In this document: positions 16,136 through 23,388 of the stretch, in pieces
How positions within the stretch are numbered: position 1 is the first letter of the stretch
Layout: each line of letters starts with the position of its first letter
Assembly (NCBI RefSeq): GCF_001436395.1
Contig: NZ_AZGJ01000013.1
Coordinates: 1-47,377, forward strand
DNA from: Secundilactobacillus malefermentans DSM 5705 = KCTC 3548
Lineage (GTDB): Bacteria; Bacillota; Bacilli; Lactobacillales; Lactobacillaceae
Reading direction: 5' to 3'
DNA length: 47,377 bases
Made by a program: the position numbers and the translations under genes
Notes under the pieces: model-generated
Seen by the model: only the letters and a program-made list of their open reading frames with translations
Databases searched by the model: none
What the model was told of the DNA's origin: nothing

Positions 16136-17362
16136 ATGGAAACAGCACCACAATCAACCAACTGGAAGTCGAACGTCGGCTACTTCTTGGCCGCACAAAA
16201 CTTCTTTTTATTCGGATCATCATCCGTATACTTTGCAATTCTGTGGTATATCGCACTAAAGGCATCATCGGGGACTTGGATCATGCTCGCAACAATGGCA
16301 ACAACGCTCCCGCAAATCTTAATTTCGCTATGGGCGGGGATTTGGGCGGATCAATATAATCGAAGAAAACTAATTATCTTATCAAGTTCTTTCGTGACAA
16401 TTTTTACGATTGGGCTTGCGCTACTCTACTTTTTTGAGGTTCGAAGTCTGTGGTTGTTGCTTCTAATCGCGGCAATTCGGTCGTTGGGATCTGGGGTGCA
16501 AACCCCAGCCGGAAACGCACTACTGCCGGAGATCACACCCAAGGTTGAACTATCCCGTATGAACGGGCTGAATCAATTTATTAGTTCAATGCTCTTACTC
16601 ATTTCGCCGATATTAAGTGGACTCATTTTGGGCAAACTTGGCATCATGTTTGTTTTCGTCGTGGATTTAGTGACGGCGACGACTGGGATTATTTTGATGG
16701 CACTGGTTCGTTTACACAACCAAGATCGCAAAGTAGTGGGTCACAGTGCCGTTCTACCCGGAATCTGGGATGGTATCAAATACACCTTTTCCCGCCAATA
16801 CTTGCGAAACTTCATGCTGTTTACCGTTGTGGCATTTGCGCTCGTAGAACCGTCATCACAGCTATCCACGTTGTTTGTGAAACGGACCTTTGGCTCAGCC
16901 GTCTGGCGATTGACGCTCAACGAGTTGCTATGGACGATTGGGGCTTTGCTGGGAAGCCTGTACATCACCGCACACAAAAAATTACCAAATAAAATCCGAC
17001 TCATCACCATTGGGTTTATCGGATCAGGAATTAGTTTTGCCGTCATGGGAATACCGGAACCATTCTGGGTCTACCTGCTCTTCATGTTTTTCTCGGGAAT
17101 CTGCATGCCCATTATTCAAGCCTCATCCAATATTTTAATTCAAGAAAACGTGCCAAATGACAGACTAGGCCGGGTGTTCTCGATTCTCCAAATTTTGTCG
17201 ACGGGGATCTACCCGATTGCCATGCTGTTGTATGGTCCTTTGGCGGATCAAATTGCAATCAAGTACATCCTAATTGCTACGGGGCTCATTTTAATCGTGG
17301 TCGGGTTTATGTTTTACAAACGTCTCTCAGGATTGGCGGATAAACTAGACGAACTGAAGTAG
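16136..17362 (+). CDS. MFS transporter (macrolide-efflux/enterobactin-exporter type)
   Basis: 408-residue major facilitator protein with about 12 hydrophobic segments. The motif-A-like loop DQYNRRKLI lies after the second helix (near 73-81), and IRSLGSGVQTPAGNALLPEI in the fourth helix is typical of the MFS_3 branch (MefA, YfiS, EntS relatives). It probably exports a small hydrophobic compound; the substrate is unknown. GGGGGA precedes the ATG. It is divergent from the MATE gene, with about 140 bp between the two starts. No associated regulator or mef/mel ABC partner is present, so macrolide resistance should not be assumed. Confidence 0.88.
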   Translation: METAPQSTNWKSNVGYFLAAQNFFLFGSSSVYFAILWYIALKASSGTWIMLATMATTLPQILISLWAGIWADQYNRRKLIILSSSFVTIFTIGLALLYFFEVRSLWLLLLIAAIRSLGSGVQTPAGNALLPEITPKVELSRMNGLNQFISSMLLLISPILSGLILGKLGIMFVFVVDLVTATTGIILMALVRLHNQDRKVVGHSAVLPGIWDGIKYTFSRQYLRNFMLFTVVAFALVEPSSQLSTLFVKRTFGSAVWRLTLNELLWTIGALLGSLYITAHKKLPNKIRLITIGFIGSGISFAVMGIPEPFWVYLLFMFFSGICMPIIQASSNILIQENVPNDRLGRVFSILQILSTGIYPIAMLLYGPLADQIAIKYILIATGLILIVVGFMFYKRLSGLADKLDELK

Positions 17363-17422
17363 CTTTTCCTGATGATTTCTTAATGCTATCATTAGCTAAC
17401 TTATAGTGGGATGTGACTTTAT

Positions 17423-17518
17423 ATGGAGAAGACCACGCTTAAGCAGCAATTAACAACCACACTTAGCAGCGCGCACCGAATGGCCTCCAAATTTGGCGGG
17501 CAACACCGCTTAATCTGA
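17423..17518 (+). CDS. Possible 31-residue ORF, unclear
   Basis: ATG at 17423 to TGA at 17518 encodes a basic 31-residue peptide beginning MEKTTLKQQL and ending GGQHRLI. It lies in a 227-nt stretch otherwise empty between the MFS gene and the terminator at 17590. There is no convincing ribosome binding site within 10 nt (only GTGGGATG about 14 nt away). It could be the head of a decayed regulator or chance coding. Confidence 0.25.
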   Translation: MEKTTLKQQLTTTLSSAHRMASKFGGQHRLI

Positions 17519-17589
17519 CCCATAACCTCATTTATACGATTGATAGTGGTAAAATAACGAATATGATTTTTGTGCTGTTGTGGCATTAG

Positions 17590-17617
17590 AAAAGGCTCGC
17601 CAATTGGCGAGCCTTTT
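17590..17617. terminator. Palindromic 28-nt terminator
   Basis: AAAAGGCTCGCCAA and its exact inverse complement form a symmetric hairpin ending in T-runs on both strands. It lies at the end of the ABC permease gene. Confidence 0.85.
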
Positions 17618-17619
17618 GC

Positions 17620-19239
17620 TTACTTCAAATCCCGTCTACGATAACCATACAACCCAACAACTAGCAGTATTGCGGCGACAATTAACATCCAGCTAAATGT
17701 AACGCCATTGAAATCCTTAAGCGGAACTTTTGGCACCCATGCAAATGGGGTAAACTGCTTGGCCCAATTTGGCATGTCTACCAAATTGCCTAGGTACATG
17801 GCAACAACCGCATAGACAATGTAGAGCCACATTGCGCTGCCAAACCGAGGGATGAAGCCAACAATGACGGCAGTAATACCAATCATGATGAGTAGTGCGG
17901 GAATAAAGGCGGCGAAGCTTGACCACAAAAGATCATAGCTGAGCTGATTTGCGGAATCCAAAACCGAATTTCCAGTCACAATCAGACTGCCAATTCCGAC
18001 GAACCAAAGGAGAATGCCGCTAATAGCGCTAATGAGATAGTAGCTTAGGTACAAGCGGGTTCTGGATAGCGGCTTTGCGTGCAGCAACTCCAGCCACCCT
18101 TTGCCTTCGTCTGACTTCAATTTGAGCATGAGTTGAACACTCGGAATTGAAGAAACGATGACGATGATAATTGAAATAATAGCGATAAAATTGAGTAAAA
18201 TTTGATGGCTGGCAGCGTTAGAAGCTCCCTTGGTGAATACCTGCTGCATGGTCGAATTACTTTTCAAAATTTGGCCAATATTTTTGAAGATGGAGCCGTA
18301 AGACGCGCCCAATGCTGCCACGCCGATAAACCAGGAAATAATGATGGTGCGATTTAAGCGCCACCCTAAACTGATTGGGCCGCGGAGGAAGCGAGACGCT
18401 GTGCGGCGGCCAGAATGTGTCGCGACCAGGCCACTACCGGTGTCCCGATGCTGATTCAGAAAAAAGGCCAGAATGACCAACACCATCGATAAAATCAACA
18501 TGTAAATAAGCGGGAGCCAGTTATTATCCTGATAAGCGGACGTCTTTTCAATCCAGCCTAGTGGAGACCACCAAGTGTAGCTGGGGTTTTGAACGTCAGT
18601 CATCATTCTCACAATATAGAAAATGCCAAAAATAAGGTAAGACCACATCGTAGCCCCGCTTGAGTGATCAGAAATTTGAGCCATAACCATGGCAATGGCA
18701 CCAAACATGAAGCCAACGACACCAAGTGAGAGACCTAGCAGAAAGTCGCCGGTTAACTCACTACCGTTCATGTTTGCAAAATAAAGACCGAGGGATAGAA
18801 GAACCCCAATCACTAAGTTGTACAGGAAAATTTCCCAAGTCGATGCCGCCAATGAAGCCAGTTTTCCAGTTGATTTAGCCCTAAGTAGCTCCGTCAGGCC
18901 GCTATCTTCCTCGGACCGAGTGGCCTTAACCGTAATCGCAATATTTAAGACAATCATGACAATTGCCATGAAGAGGGTCATTTCGTTTGCAAAAACGTGG
19001 GCGGTATCAATTGAATTTAGCGGATAGCTAAAGGTTCCAAACATGGCGACCATGGATCCCTCACGCAAAGTGGGCATAATCGAGTTAATTTCTGCGGTGG
19101 TTCCATACATATCCGTAAATTTGTAAGCAATTGTGGTCATGAGAATGACGATAATCGCGAACCACAGACAAAGTTTCAACCAATCACGACGCAAACTTAC
19201 TCGGAACAAAAAGTTGGTTTTATTAAACAGATTCGACAT
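17620..19239 (-). CDS. ABC exporter permease (tetronasin/antibiotic-type)
   Basis: 539 residues from the ATG at 19239, which is preceded by AAGGAAG and gives MSNLFNKTNF; a longer frame to 19320 lies inside the ATPase gene. Two similar halves of about six membrane segments each, with soluble loops near 290-320, match the large single-chain permeases of the TnrB/tetronasin-resistance type. With the ATPase it should form an exporter of peptides or hydrophobic antibiotics. It overlaps the ATPase stop by 17 nt, so the two are translationally coupled. The substrate is not visible. Confidence 0.87.
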   Translation of the reverse strand: MSNLFNKTNFLFRVSLRRDWLKLCLWFAIIVILMTTIAYKFTDMYGTTAEINSIMPTLREGSMVAMFGTFSYPLNSIDTAHVFANEMTLFMAIVMIVLNIAITVKATRSEEDSGLTELLRAKSTGKLASLAASTWEIFLYNLVIGVLLSLGLYFANMNGSELTGDFLLGLSLGVVGFMFGAIAMVMAQISDHSSGATMWSYLIFGIFYIVRMMTDVQNPSYTWWSPLGWIEKTSAYQDNNWLPLIYMLILSMVLVILAFFLNQHRDTGSGLVATHSGRRTASRFLRGPISLGWRLNRTIIISWFIGVAALGASYGSIFKNIGQILKSNSTMQQVFTKGASNAASHQILLNFIAIISIIIVIVSSIPSVQLMLKLKSDEGKGWLELLHAKPLSRTRLYLSYYLISAISGILLWFVGIGSLIVTGNSVLDSANQLSYDLLWSSFAAFIPALLIMIGITAVIVGFIPRFGSAMWLYIVYAVVAMYLGNLVDMPNWAKQFTPFAWVPKVPLKDFNGVTFSWMLIVAAILLVVGLYGYRRRDLK

Positions 19240-20146
19240 TTTGCTCACTTCCTTCATCGTAGTAACGGAGGAACAAATCCTCAAGGGTGGGCGGTGTGCT
19301 TTGTAGGCTCGTAATGCCATGGCCTGAAAGGTAAGTCATAATGGTTTCCAACTGGTCGGAGTCAGCGGAGAAAGTGATTTTAGTACCTGTATCTGCTGAC
19401 TGCGGATTATGAACGCCGGGTTGTTGCGCCAGGTCACTCATTTCTTTTTTCGTTGAAACGGTGATGATTGTGCGAGTTAATTGTCTCATTTCATCTAAAC
19501 TGCCGGTTTCAATAATTTCTCCTTCACGAATAATCGCAATGCGGTCACACATTTTTTCGACCTCTGACAAAATGTGACTCGAAAGCAGAACTGATTTGCC
19601 AGCCTTCTTTAGGGCTAAAACGTGACGTTGAAAAATTTCTTCATTCAACGGATCTAGTCCAGAGGTTGGTTCGTCAAAAATGAAGAAGTCTGCATTGGTG
19701 GAAAGTGCAGCAATCAAAGCAACTTTTTGCCGATTTCCTTTTGAATAAGAACGGGCCTTCTTGGATGGGTCTAAGTTAAATTCTTTGATGAGTGCATCGG
19801 TTTTTGCTGAATGGGATTCATTGCCCAGTTTTAAGAATAAATCAATAATTTCGCCACCGGTCATGTTTGGCCAAAGATAGACATCACCAGGAACGTAAGC
19901 GAGCCGGTCGTGAATGGTGACACTATTTTTCCAAACATCGTCCCCAAAAATAGTTGCGGAACCGCCACTTGGTTTCAGAATTCCCAACAGAGTTCGAATC
20001 GTGGTCGACTTTCCCGCACCATTTGGGCCAATGAAGCCGAAGACCTCCCCAGGTTTCACTTCAAAACTAATATCCTTTAATGCGGTAAATTTACCGAATT
20101 TCTTTTGTAAATGGTCAATTTTTAATACTGACGATTGAATTGTCAT
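19223..20146 (-). CDS. ABC transporter ATP-binding protein
   Basis: 307-residue nucleotide-binding subunit with an extra C-terminal domain of about 80 residues, as in drug-exporter ATPases. Walker A GPNGAGKST is at 40-48, the signature YSKGNRQK at 134-141 (SKGNR replaces the usual SGGQ), Walker B FFIFDEP at about 154-160 and the H-loop in LLSSHILSE. GGAGGAGGGG stands before the ATG. Its promoter reads TTGACT (20205-20200), 17 bp, TATGAT (20182-20177) on the minus strand, bordered by operator O1 of the divergent TetR gene. Confidence 0.93.
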   Translation of the reverse strand: MTIQSSVLKIDHLQKKFGKFTALKDISFEVKPGEVFGFIGPNGAGKSTTIRTLLGILKPSGGSATIFGDDVWKNSVTIHDRLAYVPGDVYLWPNMTGGEIIDLFLKLGNESHSAKTDALIKEFNLDPSKKARSYSKGNRQKVALIAALSTNADFFIFDEPTSGLDPLNEEIFQRHVLALKKAGKSVLLSSHILSEVEKMCDRIAIIREGEIIETGSLDEMRQLTRTIITVSTKKEMSDLAQQPGVHNPQSADTGTKITFSADSDQLETIMTYLSGHGITSLQSTPPTLEDLFLRYYDEGSEQNVESV

Positions 20147-20212
20147 TGCAATCCCCCTCCTCCTAATTTCGCCATAATCATAAGTCTAGATTGTGGGGAA
20201 GTCAACAAAAAA

Positions 20213-20306
20213 GTGAAATATATTTTTAAAATATTTCACCCTTATAAATCCGATTAAATTAGGAACTTAAACTAAAAAGTGAAATATAAGTGTGCTATAA
20301 TTTCAC
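20213..20306. promoter_or_regulatory. Two operators between ABC exporter and TetR gene
   Basis: O1 (20213-20239): GTGAAATAT, 9 nt, ATATTTCAC, perfect arms, just upstream of the ABC -35. O2 (20279-20306): GTGAAAT, 14 nt, ATTTCAC, spanning the extended -10 (TGCTATAAT, 20293-20301) of the TetR gene. The shared arms and their placement point to autoregulation and control of the exporter by the adjacent TetR protein. Confidence 0.8.
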
Positions 20307-20334
20307 TGTATGGAATACGAAGGTGGCAATTGAA

Positions 20335-20955
20335 ATGGCAACACAACAAGAACGAAAAAAACAGCGACGAAATCAAATTAAAGCTGCCGCACAGAAATTA
20401 TTATTTGAAAAGGGATATCAGGCAACCAGCATTGCGGATATTGCGAAAGTTGCCGAGATATCTCCAGTGACCTTGTATAAATATTTCGAAAGCAAGGATC
20501 AAATTGGTGAGGAAATTGTTCTCAGCTTGATTAATGATGGCTATGCGGACTATCAAAAAATGATTGATAATGAGAAAATTTCGTTTGAAGATCTCATTAA
20601 AATGATGATGCGTGGCGGTGTGGGGATGACTTCAAACATGAGCGTTGGTTTCTACAAATTCATTGTTAAGGAACTGCGCGAAAACGAGACAGTGAAAGCA
20701 GCCTACAATGATCGAAAGGGTTACTTTTGGAATTCATTAATCAAACGGGGCAGGGATGCTGGCTTAATTAGTCCGACGATTTCTAACGCGGCCTTGATGG
20801 TTTATTTAGATATGTATATTCAATATGCACAGAATCCCATCAATAAGGACCAGTATGAAGCCCATTCAGAAGTGATGTTGTCGATGTCGGAGGAGTTAAA
20901 TTATTTGTTCTTTTACGGGTTTATGGGAGTGCCAAAGGAAGAAAATAAAGAATAG
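20335..20955 (+). CDS. TetR/AcrR family transcriptional regulator
   Basis: 206 residues from the ATG at 20335, with AAGGTGG 8 nt upstream; a longer frame from 20290 would begin within the -10 region and is rejected. The N-terminal TetR helix-turn-helix (about 25-50, SIADIAKVAEISPVTLYKYF) is typical. The C-terminal domain is Met-rich (KMMMRGGVGM) and probably binds the exporter's cargo. Divergent from the ABC exporter, with two GTGAAAT operators between them. It ends at a bidirectional terminator shared with aroD. Confidence 0.9.
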   Translation: MATQQERKKQRRNQIKAAAQKLLFEKGYQATSIADIAKVAEISPVTLYKYFESKDQIGEEIVLSLINDGYADYQKMIDNEKISFEDLIKMMMRGGVGMTSNMSVGFYKFIVKELRENETVKAAYNDRKGYFWNSLIKRGRDAGLISPTISNAALMVYLDMYIQYAQNPINKDQYEAHSEVMLSMSEELNYLFFYGFMGVPKEENKE

Positions 20956-20962
20956 CGTATAA

Positions 20963-21000
20963 AAAACGACTGAAACTCCGAAATGAGCTTCAGTCGTTTT
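20963..21000. terminator. Bidirectional terminator between TetR gene and aroD
   Basis: AAAACGACTGAA (20963-20974) pairs with TTCAGTCGTTTT (20989-21000). CTC/GAG can extend the stem inside. Confidence 0.85.
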
Positions 21001-21002
21001 AA

Positions 21003-21785
21003 TTATTCACCCACCTGTACCGAACTAATTCCGGTTTCATCCAAAGCGGTTAAGAATTGACGGGTTTCCTCGACACTTAGGTGACCAGGTAGCGACGATC
21101 GTTTTAAATCAGCGAACGTTGCCGCACTGTTGAATGATCGCCCCGATAGACGGGTAATCGTTCCCATTGGGCCTAGCGCAACCGATACTAACGGCTGATC
21201 AATCGTTTCACTCGCCGTTAGTGTGGCTTCCATTAGGTTTAGAATATCACGATGTTGATTTGGTTGAACGGCCAGTTTGATGAAGTCGACTTGTTCGTTT
21301 GCCATTTGACCCAACACGTCTTTCAAGTCGACCAAACTTGGCGTTTCTTTCATATTGTAGTAGCTTTCCAAAACGGGGACGTTATTAACCGTTGCCAAAT
21401 TGTGGAGCTGCTGGCGAATGCTAACGGGGCGTGACCAGTTTAGTTCAACGGCGTCCGTCACATGGTTGCTGATCAGTTGGCTGGTCAGTTGCTGATAAGT
21501 AAGATCATCGATGTGTGCATGACCGCCTTCGCTTTTATCCCGGAGCGAAATGACAAGCGGAAGATCTCCCAATATTTGCTGAAGTTTCTCGGCCGTTTCG
21601 CGGATTTTTTCTGAATCATTGACGTCATCGAAATAATCGAGTCGCCATTCGACTAAATCGGCACTAGTGGACAGGATTTGTCCAGCGAAGGCAATCACTT
21701 CACTAGCTGATCGTTCTGAGATTGGAACGCATATTTTTGGTAATCCCAGACCTAAGTATAATTTTTTTAACTTTGCAGGTTTCAT
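21003..21785 (-). CDS. aroD: Type I 3-dehydroquinate dehydratase, catalytic His replaced
   Basis: 260-residue AroD of the shikimate pathway, normally converting 3-dehydroquinate to 3-dehydroshikimate through a Schiff-base lysine. EWRLDY (46-51), LRDKSEGG (81-88) and Schiff-base K170 in FIKLAV are present. The usual SYHDF/SYHNF motif instead reads SYYNM, so residue 143, the general acid-base histidine, is tyrosine (codon TAC, one transition from CAC). In Salmonella AroD, loss of H143 cripples catalysis. The C-terminal region is also divergent (GPMGTITRLSG). It may be slow, may use another base, or may no longer be the working dehydratase. It faces away from the aro operon; GGAGG precedes the ATG. 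Confidence 0.88.
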   Translation of the reverse strand: MKPAKLKKLYLGLGLPKICVPISERSASEVIAFAGQILSTSADLVEWRLDYFDDVNDSEKIRETAEKLQQILGDLPLVISLRDKSEGGHAHIDDLTYQQLTSQLISNHVTDAVELNWSRPVSIRQQLHNLATVNNVPVLESYYNMKETPSLVDLKDVLGQMANEQVDFIKLAVQPNQHRDILNLMEATLTASETIDQPLVSVALGPMGTITRLSGRSFNSAATFADLKRSSLPGHLSVEETRQFLTALDETGISSVQVGE

Positions 21786-21963
21786 CGTGTTTCTTCCTCC
21801 ATCATATCAAAAAATGATATTGTTCTCATTTTTAAAACTAGCATTATTATTCTTATAACACAAGAATTATAGCTAGTTTCAGCAGTTAATTTTCAATAAG
21901 GGTTGACTATAAATGAGAATAGGGTTAAATTTAATCTAATCAATTTTAAAGGAGAACTTTCAA
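21786..21963. promoter_or_regulatory. aroD/aro operon divergent regulatory region
   Basis: Plus promoter TTGACT (21903-21908), 17 bp, TAAATT (21926-21931) for the aro leader. On the minus strand TATAAT (21871-21866), with TTGAAA 19 bp away, may serve aroD. Two inverted repeats lie on the aroD side: ATATCA-N5-TGATAT (21804-21820), and a longer one with outer arms AAACTAGC/GCTAGTTT and inner ATTCTT/AAGAAT (about 21835-21879). They could be operators or aroD leader hairpins. Confidence 0.6.
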
Positions 21964-22005
21964 ATGACTAAATCAACTCGCTATTATTACTATTGGTTTA
22001 TCTAG
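21964..22005 (+). CDS. Aromatic leader peptide
   Basis: 13-residue ORF MTKSTRYYYYWFI with AAAGGAG 9 nt before its ATG. Codons 7-12 are Tyr, Tyr, Tyr, Tyr, Trp, Phe, exactly the end products of the pathway encoded downstream. This is the hallmark of ribosome-mediated attenuation, in which starvation for charged tRNA stalls the ribosome and changes folding of the RNA ahead. It sits 197 nt upstream of aroC, in a transcript that ends in an intrinsic terminator (22148-22178) unless antitermination occurs. Confidence 0.85.
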   Translation: MTKSTRYYYYWFI

Positions 22006-22012
22006 TGTTTGT

Positions 22013-22178
22013 GCCGCGGAAGGTGCAGACACTTGTTTGCATCCGATGCGGCCAATAGTTGATTTGGAAAGATCTCTTGGTCTCGCAGACGATTTATGGA
22101 AAGAAAATCTGCAGGCCACACAGCCGTCTTTAATTTATAAATGTGTGAATCCCGCAGAATAATCTGCGGGATTTTTTT
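22013..22178 (+). promoter_or_regulatory. aro operon transcription attenuator
   Basis: Hairpin A: GCCGC (22013-22017) with GCGGC (22048-22052), and inside it GGTGCA (22022-22027) with TGCATC (22038-22043). Segment 1 GCAGA (22085-22089) can pair with segment 2 TCTGC (22108-22112). Segment 2 TCTGCAGG (22108-22115), plus CACAC (22117-22121), can instead pair with segment 3 CCCGCAGA (22151-22158), plus GTGTG (22143-22147). Segment 3 also forms the terminator with TCTGCGGGATT (22163-22173), followed by a T-run. The pairings are mutually exclusive, as in classical attenuators. Confidence 0.78.
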
Positions 22179-22201
22179 AATTCAAAATGGAGGGTTTCAA
22201 A

Positions 22202-23377
22202 ATGAGATATGTCACTGCGGGAGAATCCCACGGACCAGCGCTAACAGCCATCATCGAAGGGTTGCCAGCTGGATTAACAATTAGTGAAGCACAAATAAAC
22301 GAGGACTTACATCGACGTCAGCAAGGTTATGGGCGGGGAAATCGCCAAAAGATTGAGTCCGACCATGTTGAAATTTCATCCGGAGTTCGCCACCAGTTAA
22401 CCATTGGATCACCAGTAACACTCCGAGTTGTAAATGATGATTTTCGCCACTGGCAGGAAATTATGGATCCCAGCAGTGAAGCTACTGCAGAAAACTCAGT
22501 TCGTAAGGTTGAGCGGCCCCGTCCCGGTCACGCCGATTTAGTGGGCGGAATGAAGTATCGCCATCACGATTTACGAAACGTTTTGGAACGTTCGAGCGCC
22601 CGGGAAACAACCATGCGGGTGGCCGTTGGGAGCGTTGCAAAGCAATTATTAGCGCAAATTGGGGTTGAAGTTTTAGGATTTGTTCGCCAAATCGGACCAG
22701 TCAGCGCGGATCCCACCAAGCTAAATACATTTGCTGATTTAGCGGCTTTAAAGGTCGCCACTGATCAAAGTGAAACGCGCACATTCGATTCTGACGCAGA
22801 AACCAAGATGAAAGTTCTGATTGATGAGACCAAAAAAGCCGGCGATACGCTGGGCGGCATCGTTCAGGTCCTAGCAACTGGCTTACCAGTTGGGCTAGGA
22901 AGTTACGTTTCCGCAGAGACAAAAATGGACGGCAAATTAGCACAGGCAATCATCGGTATCAACGCGTTTAAGGGCGTGGAATTTGGTGAAGGATTCCAAT
23001 TTGCTAATCATCCAGGTAGCGAAGGAATGGACGAAATATTTTGGCAAAAGGATCAGGGCTTCTATCGGGAAACCGACCACCTTGGCGGATTTGAAGGTGG
23101 GATGACAAATGGCATGCCGGTTAACATTAAAGCGGTGATGAAGCCGATTCCGACTTTATACAAGCCGCTACGAAGCGTGGACATTAAGACGAAGGAAGCC
23201 TATAAGGCTAACGTTGAGCGTTCCGATACGACGGCGGTCACCGCGGCGGCGGTAGTTGCGGAAGCGATGACGGCAATCACATTGGCAGAAGCGGTCCTTG
23301 ATAAATTTGACGCCGATTCAATGGCACGATTACAGGAACAACTGACTAATTACAATGAAGAAATTAAGAATTTCTAG
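22202..23377 (+). CDS. aroC: Chorismate synthase
   Basis: 391 residues from the ATG at 22202, which has GGAGGG 8-9 nt upstream; a frame from 22187 would start inside that site. It catalyses the last common step, EPSP to chorismate, using reduced FMN. The GESHGPAL motif is at 7-14, then RRQQGYGRGNRQ and SSARETTMRVAVG, and a C-terminal RSDTTAVTAAAVVAEAM; family length is normal. It is the first structural gene of the aro operon, directly behind the attenuator, with 11 nt to aroA. Confidence 0.96.
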   Translation: MRYVTAGESHGPALTAIIEGLPAGLTISEAQINEDLHRRQQGYGRGNRQKIESDHVEISSGVRHQLTIGSPVTLRVVNDDFRHWQEIMDPSSEATAENSVRKVERPRPGHADLVGGMKYRHHDLRNVLERSSARETTMRVAVGSVAKQLLAQIGVEVLGFVRQIGPVSADPTKLNTFADLAALKVATDQSETRTFDSDAETKMKVLIDETKKAGDTLGGIVQVLATGLPVGLGSYVSAETKMDGKLAQAIIGINAFKGVEFGEGFQFANHPGSEGMDEIFWQKDQGFYRETDHLGGFEGGMTNGMPVNIKAVMKPIPTLYKPLRSVDIKTKEAYKANVERSDTTAVTAAAVVAEAMTAITLAEAVLDKFDADSMARLQEQLTNYNEEIKNF

Positions 23378-23388
23378 GAGGAATTTGA

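Noticed and set aside
15958-16359. 133-codon plus-strand frame overlapping the MFS start
   Set aside because: It runs across the MATE N-terminus and the first part of the MFS gene in another frame, its composition is unlike the neighbours, and the MFS frame has a good ribosome site and clear homology.
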